Origin: a virus
IMG/VR virus record: IMGVR_UViG_3300042154_002710
Coordinates: 1-47,427 of that record
Strand: one strand, 5' to 3'
Length of the DNA: 47,427 nt
The notes below the pieces were generated by a model. It was not told where the DNA came from. It saw only the letters and a program-made list of their open reading frames with translations, and did no database searches. Position 1 is the stretch's first letter. The number at the start of each line of letters is the position of its first letter. Both the position numbers and the translations under genes were made by a program. Below, piece after piece: positions 14,306-24,000 of the stretch.

Positions 14306-14583
14306 GAGAGTCCGCCGTCGAGTCCGCGATCCGGAAATACGCCGAGTCGAAAGGCTGCGTGTTTTTGAAGCTGGCCCCCGTCGCCGGGAGCAACGGCAAG
14401 CCTGACCGCCTCGTGCTTGCGCCCGGCGGCCGGGCGATGTTCCTCGAACTCAAGAAGCCGGGCGAGAGTCTCGACCCACTTCAGGGATGGTGGCAGCGCC
14501 GCCTGCGGTCCATGGGGCACCTCAGCGAGTGGTGCGACAACGCGGTGGTAGGGAAGAAACTGATCGATGATTTGACCTCATGA
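14302..14583 (+). CDS. VRR-NUC domain nuclease, 93 aa
   Basis: A single VRR-NUC domain fills the protein: N-terminal helix ESAIRKYAESKGCVFLKL, then GKPDRLVLAPGGRAMFLELK with the D...ExK catalytic set, then LDPLQGWWQRRLRSMGH. Stand-alone VRR-NUC proteins in phages act as structure-specific DNA nucleases, for example on junctions or flaps. In many phages the gene lies directly before an SNF2-type helicase, as here, which suggests they work together. It overlaps both neighbours by ATGA (14302 and 14580). Confidence 0.85.
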   Translation: MRESAVESAIRKYAESKGCVFLKLAPVAGSNGKPDRLVLAPGGRAMFLELKKPGESLDPLQGWWQRRLRSMGHLSEWCDNAVVGKKLIDDLTS

Positions 14584-16064
14584 AATTCACGCCGTTCGAC
14601 TACCAGCGCCGGATGATCCGGCACATGCTCGACAACGCCGACGCGTGCGAGTTCGCCAGTCCTGGCCTCGGAAAAACGGTGGTCACCCTGACGGCCATCT
14701 CCGAGCTGATCCTCGACGGCGCGGCGAGGGGGGCGTTGATCGTGGCCCCCATCCGAGTTTGCGCGATCACTTGGCCGGCGCAGACCGCGAAGTGGGACCA
14801 CACGAACTGGATGCGGGTCGCCAACATGCGGACCCCTGAAGGGCAGCAAGCATGGGAGGACGGATCCGCGGACATCTACCTGATCAACAGCGAACAGCTC
14901 CCGACCGTCGTTCGCAACGTGAAATGCAAGGTCTGCAAAGGTCACGACGAGGGTTGCGACAACTGCCATATGGGGGTGAGCGAACAGGTGACTCCCGGCT
15001 TCGCGGATCGGTTCATCAAGGGCCGCCGGACGTTGCCGGTGGACATCCTCGTCATCGACGAACTGAGTCTCGCGAAGAACCACGCCTCGAAGCGGTTCAA
15101 CGCCCTGCGACCCTACCTCCACGACATCGAGAAGCTCGATGGCACGAGGAACTTCCGCAGCCCGTTCCGCCGCCGCTGGGGCCTCACCGGCACGCCGGCA
15201 CCGAACAGCTACCTCGACCTGTTCGCCCAGGTGCGGTTGATCGACGGCGGCACGCGCCTCGGCACCGCGTTCACCGCTTACCAGCGGCGCTACTTCGAGA
15301 GCGATTACATGGGGTTCAAGTGGAACATCCGGCCGGGGGCCAAGGAGACGATCGACGAGAAGCTGGCCGACCTCGCGCTGGTCATGCTCGGCGAGGACTA
15401 CCTGGACCTGCCGACCTGCAACACCGAAGACATCGAGGTTGATCTGCCGGCGGCGGCGATGAAGGCCTACAAGACGCTGGAGAAGGAGCTGCTGGTGGAG
15501 CTTGAGACCGGCGAGATCACGGCGTTGTCGGCCGCCGCGCTCACTACCAAGCTGCTTCAGATCACCGCGGGGTGCGTGTTCGACGCCGACCGGGCCACGC
15601 ATCTTGTCCACGATGCCAAGATCGACGCGCTGCGCAAGATCCGCAAGACGCACCCCAAAGAACCGCTGCTGATTCTCACCGCCTACACCCACGAGCGGCA
15701 GCGGATTCTTGAAGCCTTCCCAGAGGCCAAGCAGTTCCACGAGAAGGACCTCGCCAACTGGCAGGCCGGGAAGATCAAGATGTGGGTGACGGATGCGAGA
15801 AGCATCTCCCACGGCATTGATGGTCTCCAAGTAGCAGGGCGCATTGCGGTTTGGATGACCCCGACGTATTCGTTCGAGACTTATTTTCAGACGAACGCCC
15901 GATTGATCAGGACTGGACAAAGTCAAACCACTATCGTTTATAGGATTCTCGCAGCGAACACTTTGGACTGGGCAGTTGCGGAAGCTCTGCGGATGAAGGA
16001 CGAGGGGCAAGCTGGACTAATGACATCTATCAAAGCACTCCAACAACTGAGGCTATCATCATGA
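14580..16064 (+). CDS. SNF2-type DEAD/DEAH helicase with replaced 3' end, 494 aa
   Basis: Motif I (FASPGLGKTVV) is near residue 26, the Walker B variant VIDELSLAKN near 158 and motif III GLTGTPAPNSY near 201. Motif VI (ARLIRTGQSQ) is near 440, so the full two-lobe ATPase is present. An inserted zinc knuckle (CKVCKGHDEGCDNC) lies at about 118-131. It probably remodels or unwinds DNA with the VRR-NUC nuclease. From about 15820 the GC content falls and codons such as AGG, CTA, TCA and ACT appear. The last 33 residues are repeated, in diverged form, downstream of the HNH gene. The 3' end therefore looks imported. Confidence 0.85.
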   Translation: MKFTPFDYQRRMIRHMLDNADACEFASPGLGKTVVTLTAISELILDGAARGALIVAPIRVCAITWPAQTAKWDHTNWMRVANMRTPEGQQAWEDGSADIYLINSEQLPTVVRNVKCKVCKGHDEGCDNCHMGVSEQVTPGFADRFIKGRRTLPVDILVIDELSLAKNHASKRFNALRPYLHDIEKLDGTRNFRSPFRRRWGLTGTPAPNSYLDLFAQVRLIDGGTRLGTAFTAYQRRYFESDYMGFKWNIRPGAKETIDEKLADLALVMLGEDYLDLPTCNTEDIEVDLPAAAMKAYKTLEKELLVELETGEITALSAAALTTKLLQITAGCVFDADRATHLVHDAKIDALRKIRKTHPKEPLLILTAYTHERQRILEAFPEAKQFHEKDLANWQAGKIKMWVTDARSISHGIDGLQVAGRIAVWMTPTYSFETYFQTNARLIRTGQSQTTIVYRILAANTLDWAVAEALRMKDEGQAGLMTSIKALQQLRLSS

Positions 16065-16666
16065 ATCCTGTCCAGCTACCTGATTACCTCCCGGAAGACG
16101 TTTTGCGTTTTTGGACAAAGGTGAACAAGCACGGTTCGCACGCTTCGGGCGAGCCCTACCAAGGGATCGGATGCTGCTGGGAGTGGTCGGCGGGTTGCTT
16201 CAATTCCGGATACGGATGCTTCAAGGGGAGAGGTGTCTCTCGCCAGGCGCACCGTGTGGCGTTCTTTCTCGAAAATCCGACATTGAACCAAGACACATTG
16301 GTGATTCACCGGTGTGACAATCGAAGGTGCTGCCGCCCATCGCACCTTCGGTGTGGAGACCCGAGGGAAAACCACTCCGATGCAAGGGCGCGGGGTAGGC
16401 TGCCCACGGGAGATCGAAATGGATCCCGGAAACACCCTGAGAGCCGTCCCAGAGGCGCAACCCATTTCTCGCAAATGGCCCCTGAAAAGCTGGCCCGTGG
16501 GGAGGCTAACGGGAGAGCCGCTTTTTCGGAGGAGCAAGTCCGGGCGATACGTGCGGAGTATGCCTCATCGAAACCTCGTCAAGTTGATCTTGCCGCAAGG
16601 TACGGAGTGTCCCAACATGCGATTAGTTGCATCCTCCTCAGAAAGACTTGGGCGCATGTCCTGTGA
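16061..16666 (+). CDS. HNH homing endonuclease, 201 aa
   Basis: Residues about 30-120 form an HNH domain: CCWEWSAGCFNSGYG, the AHRVAFFLEN helix, then LVIHRCDNRRCCRPSHLRCG and ENHSDARARGR with the paired cysteines that hold zinc. The C-terminus (about 148-198) is a resolvase-type helix-turn-helix (SEEQVRAIRAEYASS, AARYGVSQHAIS) that would read the target. The start overlaps the helicase stop as ATGA. The gene has visibly lower GC than the window and is framed by two versions of the helicase 3' end (before it and at 16665-16763), the pattern expected after homing with co-conversion. Confidence 0.85.
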   Translation: MNPVQLPDYLPEDVLRFWTKVNKHGSHASGEPYQGIGCCWEWSAGCFNSGYGCFKGRGVSRQAHRVAFFLENPTLNQDTLVIHRCDNRRCCRPSHLRCGDPRENHSDARARGRLPTGDRNGSRKHPESRPRGATHFSQMAPEKLARGEANGRAAFSEEQVRAIRAEYASSKPRQVDLAARYGVSQHAISCILLRKTWAHVL

Positions 16667-16763
16667 TCCCGCCGTTGCCGAGGTGCTGCGGATGAAGGAG
16701 GAAGGGCACACCGGCCTGATGAACGCGATCAAGGCTCTTCAACTTCTCAAGAAATCCGCGTGA
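16665..16763 (+). pseudogene. displaced original 3' end of the helicase gene
   Basis: Directly after the HNH stop, the frame reads DPAVAEVLRMKEEGHTGLMN, then AIKALQLLKKSA and a stop. This aligns without gaps to the last 32 residues of the upstream helicase (DWAVAEALRMKDEGQAGLMT...), with 21 identities. The fragment has no start and cannot be a functional gene. Its codons are GC-rich like the rest of the phage, whereas the copy now ending the helicase is not. It is therefore read as the native gene end, separated from its gene by the HNH insertion. Confidence 0.8.
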
Positions 16764-16774
16764 CTTCCCGAAGC

Positions 16775-16785
16775 GTTGTAGCATT
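16775..16785 (+). promoter_or_regulatory. GTTGTAGCATT motif upstream of the wHTH gene
   Basis: This 11-mer ends 8 bases before the GTG start at 16794. The same 11-mer lies upstream of the giant late gene on the opposite strand (33538-33548), also in gene orientation. A promoter or regulator site is likely, but no -35/-10 pair can be assigned. Confidence 0.4.
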
Positions 16786-16793
16786 GTCACTCC

Positions 16794-17051
16794 GTGAAAC
16801 GAATCCCTAGAGACATCACCCAGTGCATCGTGATCGGACTCACGCTGCGAGACTACGCCGTGATCCAGGCCTTCGTCCGCAACCGGGAGACCCCGATGAG
16901 CCGCCAGGACATCGAGGAGGCCACCGGCCTCGACAAGTCCGTGGTCAGCCGCTCGACGGAACGCCTCGTCGAGATGAAGATCCTCTCCCGCGACAAGGCC
17001 CACCCGGTTGGAGGGAGCCAGCGCCGTGCTGCCAAATACTCACTGACATGA
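16794..17051 (+). CDS. winged-helix MarR-like regulator, 85 aa
   Basis: The start is GTG at 16794. Residues about 15-80 follow the MarR-like winged-helix order: LTLRDYAVIQAFVRNRETPM, helix SRQDIEEATGL, recognition helix DKSVVSRSTERLVEMKIL, and a wing with a basic turn (GGSQRRAAKYSL). It should be a DNA-binding regulator, placed at the end of the replication operon next to the switch to late genes on the other strand, so a role in that switch is plausible. Its stop overlaps the next ATG at 17048 (ATGA). Confidence 0.7.
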   Translation: MKRIPRDITQCIVIGLTLRDYAVIQAFVRNRETPMSRQDIEEATGLDKSVVSRSTERLVEMKILSRDKAHPVGGSQRRAAKYSLT

Positions 17052-17383
17052 ACGACCGACCGACGCCGAGGACAGACGCCCATGCCAGGTCGATGCCCGG
17101 CTTTGCCGACCAGTGGGTCCCGCGATACATCTCCGAGGAGCTGGAGCGCGAACTAGCCGAGTTGGCGGCCCTCTACCCCCGCGTCATCGCCGCGTGCCTC
17201 CGTTGCGACCCTATCCCGGCGTGTGAACGGGAAGACGACCAACTTGAACCACCGTGGGACGTAATTGACCGTGTCCGTCGCCAACGCGACGACGCCCTTG
17301 AGCAGCTCGCCGCGATGACCGACCAGCGCGACGCCGCGCTGATGACGATCCGGCTGGCACAACGAACCGCCGGGGAGGACTGA
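17048..17383 (+). CDS. small protein with C-terminal coiled coil, 111 aa
   Basis: The N-terminus (MNDRPTPRTDAHARSMPGFA) resembles small phage proteins of unknown function. Residues about 70-105 (WDVIDRVRRQRDDALEQLAA, then MTDQRDAALMTIRL) form a coiled coil. It is the last plus-strand gene, and its stop lies only 4 bases from the stop of the convergent minus-strand gene. No terminator is seen between them. Confidence 0.65.
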   Translation: MNDRPTPRTDAHARSMPGFADQWVPRYISEELERELAELAALYPRVIAACLRCDPIPACEREDDQLEPPWDVIDRVRRQRDDALEQLAAMTDQRDAALMTIRLAQRTAGED

Positions 17384-17387
17384 GGGA

Positions 17388-18002
17388 CTACTTCTCCAGC
17401 CGCCAGCACTTCTCCCAGTAACGGGGACGTTGCTCCCCCTCCGCCTTGTCGAGGGTCTTGTTGGAGATGAGGATCTTGGCCGGCAGGAAGCAACCGCACG
17501 CGCCGCACGCGTCCTTGTTCTCCTCGAACTTGATCGGACTCGTTCCGACAAAGTCCTTTGCTTTGCGGATCAGGCTGAAGCACCCTTCGCAGCCGCCGAT
17601 GCCGCCGGTGGCCAAAGGGCATGACCGGCAGATCTCGGCACGACGCTCCGCCTCCTCAAGGCTCACGAAGTCCCTCGCTTTGAGGGTCTCCCAGACGGTT
17701 TTGAGGAACCTCTCGACGAGCCCCAGGGTCAGGTGCGGCAGCATCCCGGCAACCGGCTTCGGTTTGACCGGCCCGCACCGCGTCCCCACGCCGGAACTCT
17801 CCCGGCAGGACTGGTCTTCGACTCTCTCCCGGGAGGGCTCAGGCAGTCCGTTGGCCGCGTGGTGCCGCACGACCTTGCGCCACGTCTCCTCGAAGAACGC
17901 GCCGGTGATCGTGACGCCGGTCTCCGGCACCGTGTAGCGCCAGCCTCCGGGGGGTGCTTCAACGTCGCGGAGGACCGCAAGGGGTAAGTCGTCGGGGATC
18001 AT
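17388..18002 (-). CDS. cysteine-rich phage protein with zinc-ribbon motifs, 204 aa
   Basis: The N-terminal 60 residues (GGWRYTVPETGVTITG, then a helix RKVVRHHAANGLPEP) match a small domain seen in other phage proteins of unknown role. The C-terminal part carries three cysteine pairs (CRSCP near 129, CEGC near 139, CGACGC near 168) and ends in a tryptophan-rich tail (YWEKCWRLEK). Phage late proteins with this pattern bind zinc, but their task is unknown. It is the last gene of the late strand and overlaps the giant gene's stop by ATGA at 17999-18002. Confidence 0.65.
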   Translation of the reverse strand: MIPDDLPLAVLRDVEAPPGGWRYTVPETGVTITGAFFEETWRKVVRHHAANGLPEPSRERVEDQSCRESSGVGTRCGPVKPKPVAGMLPHLTLGLVERFLKTVWETLKARDFVSLEEAERRAEICRSCPLATGGIGGCEGCFSLIRKAKDFVGTSPIKFEENKDACGACGCFLPAKILISNKTLDKAEGEQRPRYWEKCWRLEK

Positions 18003-21000
18003 TTGTTCAACCGGGATTCACGTTCTAAGCGGCGGATCTCGGCAATATCCCGGAGAGGCTTCCATTTGGCAACCTCCGTCTCCCAATCGCCGGCTTTGAC
18101 GTTGCCACCCGAGAGCAGGAGCACGGACAGCGCGGCGGCCGTTTTCGGATCCGTGTTTTCCTGCACCTTGATCATGTCGTCGATGACCACCATGGACGTC
18201 GCTTCCTGGAGCATCGTCATCGGCATCACGGGCTTGCCCCCGAAATACTCCCCAATGAAGAAGGTCTCCGTCGAGTAGCGCAGCAGTGGGTTCATCTTGC
18301 CACCTACGAAGTTGCGGATGTCCCGGCCCTTCTCATCGGGCGTCATCACTTCCACGAGTCCGGTTTCGCGGTTTTGCACCGTGCCCGTCGCCCGGCGCAG
18401 GAAGAAGCCCATCCACTGGTTGAATCCTCCCATCACGTCGACGACGACTTTTGGCGAGATCCGAATCTTCAGGAAGTCCCGGCTGTAAGGGTTCAGCACG
18501 ACGCCGGTGTCTTCCGGGTCATCGTCGTTCGCCTTGCCGAAAGCCATGATCAGCAGGGTCAAAATCGCGCCCTGCATTACCTTGGCTTTGCCGTAGTTGT
18601 AGGCGATCGCTTTCCGGGTCTGCGGAGTCATCGGGCCACTCCACAGAGGCTGCGCGAAGAGCGACAGAATGCGGGCGAGGTAATACCGCGGGGCGAGGAA
18701 ACCGGCGTTGAGGCCGGGCATCATCCGCTCGATCGTCATCAGCACTCCGTCGCGCCCCTTGCGGGCTCCGCCACGTCCAGTAGCCACGTTCACGAAGTGG
18801 GCGTAGGCCCGGCCGTCTTCGACGTCCATCCCTCCAACGTAGTTGTCGATGAAGGTGTCCATCAGCAGCACGCGGGCCTCGTTGACATACGTGCGCTGGA
18901 ATCGGTCTACGGCTTGCAGCAACGGTTTTTGGATCAGGGACGCTCCAAAGATGAACGCGCTTTTCATCATGCTCATCCCGACGATCCCGGCAATAAGGGG
19001 GCTGCTGTAGATCAGACCAATATTGACCCCGGCCACGATCGGCCAAACCCACCATGGGACTTTCTCGATCAGATTGCTGACCGGAAGATCTTCGCTCCCC
19101 CGGTTCGCCTTGTCGTAGGGCGCGATGATCTTGGTTCCCAAAACGTCGTCCCAGCGGGCGTTGGCCCGGGTCGTCTGCCGTCGGTAGGTTTCGGATTCAA
19201 ACTTCGGGCTGAATGCCGCTCGCACACCTTTCGTGATCATGCGGCGCATCTGTGACTTGGCCGCCGGGTCGGCGCGTCCCGCAAGTTTCTTGATCCCTAG
19301 CAGCACGTCATTGGCTGCGGTCAGCGAGGTCGCATCAAGGGCGTTGCGCAGAAGAATCCCCCAGTCACCCCCAAGGACGAGGAACTTCTGCCCGGAGGCC
19401 ACGGTCTTCAGCGCCTGGACGGCCCGACGTCCTTTCGGAGCGTTGCGGAGCATGTATTGCCCACGACGTTCGTAGAAGATCGCATCCTGCTTCTCCAGCT
19501 CGTATTCGATCTGGGTGATTTCAGGGGACGATGGCGGCAGAGGAACTTTCTTTTTGGAGTAGTCGTCGGTCTGGATCCGGCGGCGGCGATCCGCCAGCTT
19601 CTTGCGCAGCACTCCGAGCCTCCGCTGGATCAGCGCGGCTTCGGAGTAGGGACCGACGGCGGCCTCACGACGACGGACATCGAGCTGCCGGCTCGCCCTC
19701 TTGATCTTCTCGCGCACCGCGGCCACGGAGGCGGGGACATTCGCCGCCCCCTTCGAGGGTTTCACGCTCAAATCGCCGGTGGCGAGTTTCGCGTCGAGGT
19801 TGGCCAAGGTCGCCTCGGCCGCGGCGAGCATCCGCTTCTCGCGGGCGGCCAACTGGTCCGGGGTGACGGGCAACGCCCGGCGCATCTCGGAGACCATGTC
19901 GGAGAGAGTTTCACGACACTTGATCAAAGCGCGAAGCTCGTCATCCGGCGTGTAGGCGGGGTCGCGCTTTTTCACCGCCACATCACCGGAGACGACGGCC
20001 TCGCCGAGACGTTCGATTGCCGTCTGCGCGTCTTTCTTCGCCGCTTCCAGCGCACGGGCTTCGATCTCGTCGGGGTTCTGGGCCTCGTAAAGGTCGCGGC
20101 GGTTCTGCCGCATCTGACGGAGCCTCTCGCGCCGGACCTCGATGTCCGGGGTGCTGACCGGCTGACCCTTCGCCTTCTTCAGGACCCCGTCAGCGAGCAT
20201 CTTCGCCTCTTCGGCGATCTGCCGGTCGAGCGATTTGAGCACGGCGTCGATCTTGGCCTGCACCGGGTCCTTCACCGGCATCGCAGCCTTGCGCATGTCC
20301 TTGAGCGTCTCGCGGGCGGCCTTGATCTTGGCCTGCACGGCTTTGATCTCGGTGTCGTCCTTGAAGCGGGGGGCACCCTTCGTCTTCGCAGCGAGGTCGT
20401 TCTCGGTGATCTTGCGCTCCAGTTCGGCCAGGGTCTTCTCAGCGGAGGCAAGTGCGGCGTCGCGCTTTTTCTTGGCAACCTCGTCGGCCGTCGGCCGCAC
20501 CCGGCGGGCCTCAGCGACCTGCTTGGCGAAGGTGTTGCGGAGGGACCGCAGCTCCTCCAGCTCGGGGTCGGTGGGTCCTGGTGGCTTCGCCGCCACCGCG
20601 GTGTTGCCGGTGACCAGCATCTGCAAGTAGCGGTCGAGCGACTTCGAGGCCGAGTCCTTCATCATCTGAAGGCGGTCGGGCTCGGTCTTGAACACCTCGT
20701 CGTATTCGGCCCGCTTCGCTTTAAGGCGCTTCTGGAGGTCGAGATACTCCGGGTCGTTCTCGAAGTTGACACGCTGCTTCTTGGCCCGCGCCCGCCCGGT
20801 GGTGAGGGCTTGCTCGATCTTGGCGATGTCGTTGAGCATCCGACGCTTCACGGATCCCAAGGCGGTCTTGAGCTTTCGCTCGGAGTCCTCGAAGGGGACG
20901 TTGTTCTCGCGCATCCACTCTTGCAGGGCGCGGAACTCGCTGCGGCGCTCCTCTTCGAGCGCGAGGATCTTCTTGTCGATGGGATCGTTCGGATCGAGCG

Positions 21001-24000
21001 GATCGCCCGTCCTCCCGGTCACCTTCGGCTCCCTCTTGGCTTTGATGTCGTCGATCTGCCGCCCGATGCGCTCCAACGTCTTGACGCGGCGCAGAGCTTT
21101 CGGAACCTCCTCCGCCGATGGGGTGGACGTCTGGCCGTAGTCGGTGAACAGATCGGCAACCCGCTCGCGAGTAAGGTCCGGGAAGATCTCGTTGAACCCC
21201 TCATGGACCTTGTCGAGGACATCGCTGCCGCGGGCTCCCTGGATGACGTGGGCACGGGCGAGGTCCCACACATCCTTCTTGGTAAGTTCCTCGTTGACGT
21301 CGATCGCGTCGATGATGTTCTGCGGAGTGGGGGCACCTTCACCAGACACCGACTCGACAGTCTCGTTGTAGATCCGCTTCGCGTCCGTGTGAATCCACTC
21401 GGCGAACTCGGACAGGTTCTCTCCGAATTCGGAGACGATGATCTGGGACGCCTTGGCGAGGTCGAACACCCCGTTTACCATCTTCTCAGCCAACAAAATG
21501 GCGTAGTCCTGGAGGTCCTCGATCATCTCCGGCGGAGGCCCGGATTGCCGGAGGATGTCGGGTCCCGGAGGTCCTTCCTTAGCGGCTTTGCGGGCGGCGA
21601 TGCGGGCACGGGCGGCGTCGGCCGCCGGGGTGAGCTTGCCCATGATCTTGGCCTTGACGGCCGGAACCCTTGCCGCGGCCGCCGCTTTCGCTTGAGCCCG
21701 CTCGACGTCTTCGGTGAGCTGCTTGAGCAGAGCGGCGTAGCCTTCGTTTTCCGCGATCAGTTCGGCTTCCCGAGTCTTCAGCGCCTCGTATTTGTTATAC
21801 CATGCTTCGGCCGCTGTTTGGTCCGCCTCGGTCCACTTGACCGGCGTGTCGCTCATCGCGTTGGCGGCGGCGTGCCATTCGTTCGTGACCCGGGCGAGGG
21901 TGAAGTCGCGGGTATCGATGACCATCTTCAGGGCTTGCAGGGAGCTACCCGACGCAGACCCGGCAGCGCGGAGGAACGTGGTGAGGGCGTCGTAGGCCTC
22001 CTGCTCCCGCGTCTTGGTCGCCCGGTATTCGTCCCGCAGAGGGCTGCCAGCGGGCAGCGAGTTGAGATTGTAATTCGCGGCGTCGTGCGCCCCTTCGCGA
22101 AGCGCGTGCTCGTGCATCAGCAATGCTGTTTCCCAGGGGGCAAGAGCACGAACCGGGTCGAGAAGAAGCTTGGCGAAAAGCTCGTTCCCGGCGGTCCCCG
22201 GCTTTCCGGCGGCGCGGTGCGCCCGCTCGGCGCTGAGTGCTGCCTGCCAAGCGTCCTCGTTGGCCACGCGGGGGCGCTTCATGAGCGGCGCGAGCCCGCG
22301 GCGTGCGCGGCCCTCGTCAATGAAGCGGTGCATGTTGCTGACATGATCCGCGAACGGGTCCTCCTCCACGCCCGGGGGAGGCGTGGGCGGGGTCACCGGT
22401 GGGATGTTCGGCGGCTGGCCTTCCGAGACAGACTTTTCGACGTCGGCCACGCGGTCGGCGAACTCCTGGTCACTCAACGGGGGAGCCGCCTCGTCCATAT
22501 CCATCTCCACTTCAGCATCCTGATCCACGTTCCGGCTTGCCAGGCGGTTGAACACGGCCCGCATCTCCGGCGAGATCTCCACGTCGATCGGTGACCCGGC
22601 GATCGTGGAGTAGACCTCACTGAGCCACGCGGCCATCTTGTCGAACAAGGGTTGGAGCACGGAGACCGGGGCCTTGCCCTCGCGCAGGTAGCGTTCCCAG
22701 GCACGGGCGAACTTCTCCTCGGCGGCGACGGTCCACACGCCGTTCGTTGCACCGGCCCAGTCCTCCGCGAGGCGGATGTCCTCGTCGGAGATCCCCGCCC
22801 GGTTCTCGGCAGGGATGTCCCGATCGATGAGGGTCCGGCGGATGACGTGGGCAAACTCGTGGACCGCGGTGCTGAAGTCGGGCGACGCGAGACCGCGCAG
22901 CAAGATGTCGCCGGTTTCCTTGATGTACTCGAACGACCCCTTGGCGGTCTGGGGCCTCTGGAACAGGATGTTGGCCGCCTCCGTGGAGATGTTTTCCGAA
23001 GAGTAGGGCTCCACCGCGGCCCGTTGCTCGGGCGTCATGGTCCGACGGGCTTCCACGTCGCGGGCCTCGATCTCCCCGGCCGTGCGGCGGTAGGACTCGG
23101 TGCCGTCGAAGTCGGTATTTGCCATTTCTTCCTGAAGCCGTGCGATCTTGGCACGGACTTCGTCGGCGGTCATCCAGCGGTCATTGCGTTCGTCCCACGC
23201 CGGCGTGACTGTGGACTTCTCCGCTTCAGTCATCCGCTCGATTTTCTCGTCGGTGATTGGGCCGATACGGTCCAACAAATCGAGGGTCGGTTTCAGGAAG
23301 TCAATGTAGCGGGACTTCCCAAGCATGGCGGACATGTTAGGACCCGCGAACTGCGAAGCGGACGACCCCTTGGCAAATCCCTCACGCTGTTGGATGGCGT
23401 GCTGGGTTTCGTGCAGCAGGGTGGAGATCGCCCCGATGGAATCGTCGTAGGCAACCAACGGGTTGAGAGCGATCCCCTCGAAGTTCGGGTTGTAAGCCCC
23501 CAGCACCGTAGCATCGGATCCGATGTCATTCGCACTGAAGGATACCGGCATCCATTTGAGATCGGGGTAAGCCTCGAAAAGCGCCGGGTGATCGAGGAGG
23601 TATGCGAGGGGAACTCGCCCACGATCCCGGTTCTGCTCGTTGAGGAAGAAGGTGTTCAGTCCGACATTTTCGGCACGTTTGCGGGCCTCAAAATTGCGGC
23701 TGAACTCCAGCAGTGCCGGACCGTCCAGCTCGAAGGATTTCTCCATCGCGGCGTCCATTTCCGCCTCCTGCTTTCTGGCGAAGTGGTTCCGTGCAATATC
23801 CTGTGCGGACTCGCCCTTCAGACGGGCAGCGCGGAAAGCATCAAGCCGCAAGGTCGCTTCGTTGTCAGGGATCTCCCACCGCATCTTTCCGTCGTATTTG
23901 CCGGGGAACCACCCGGTCACGGCGCGGATCTCGGCGCTCGACTTTCCGGCCGCCGCCATCGCTTTCGCAGTGTCGAGGGAATCGCGCATGAACTGCGGCG

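Noticed and set aside
19457-22594. A 3.1-kb open frame on the plus strand
   Set aside because: It lies entirely antisense to the giant protein. Its predicted product is an irregular mix rich in G, R, L and V without domains, as expected of the complement of GC-rich coding DNA.
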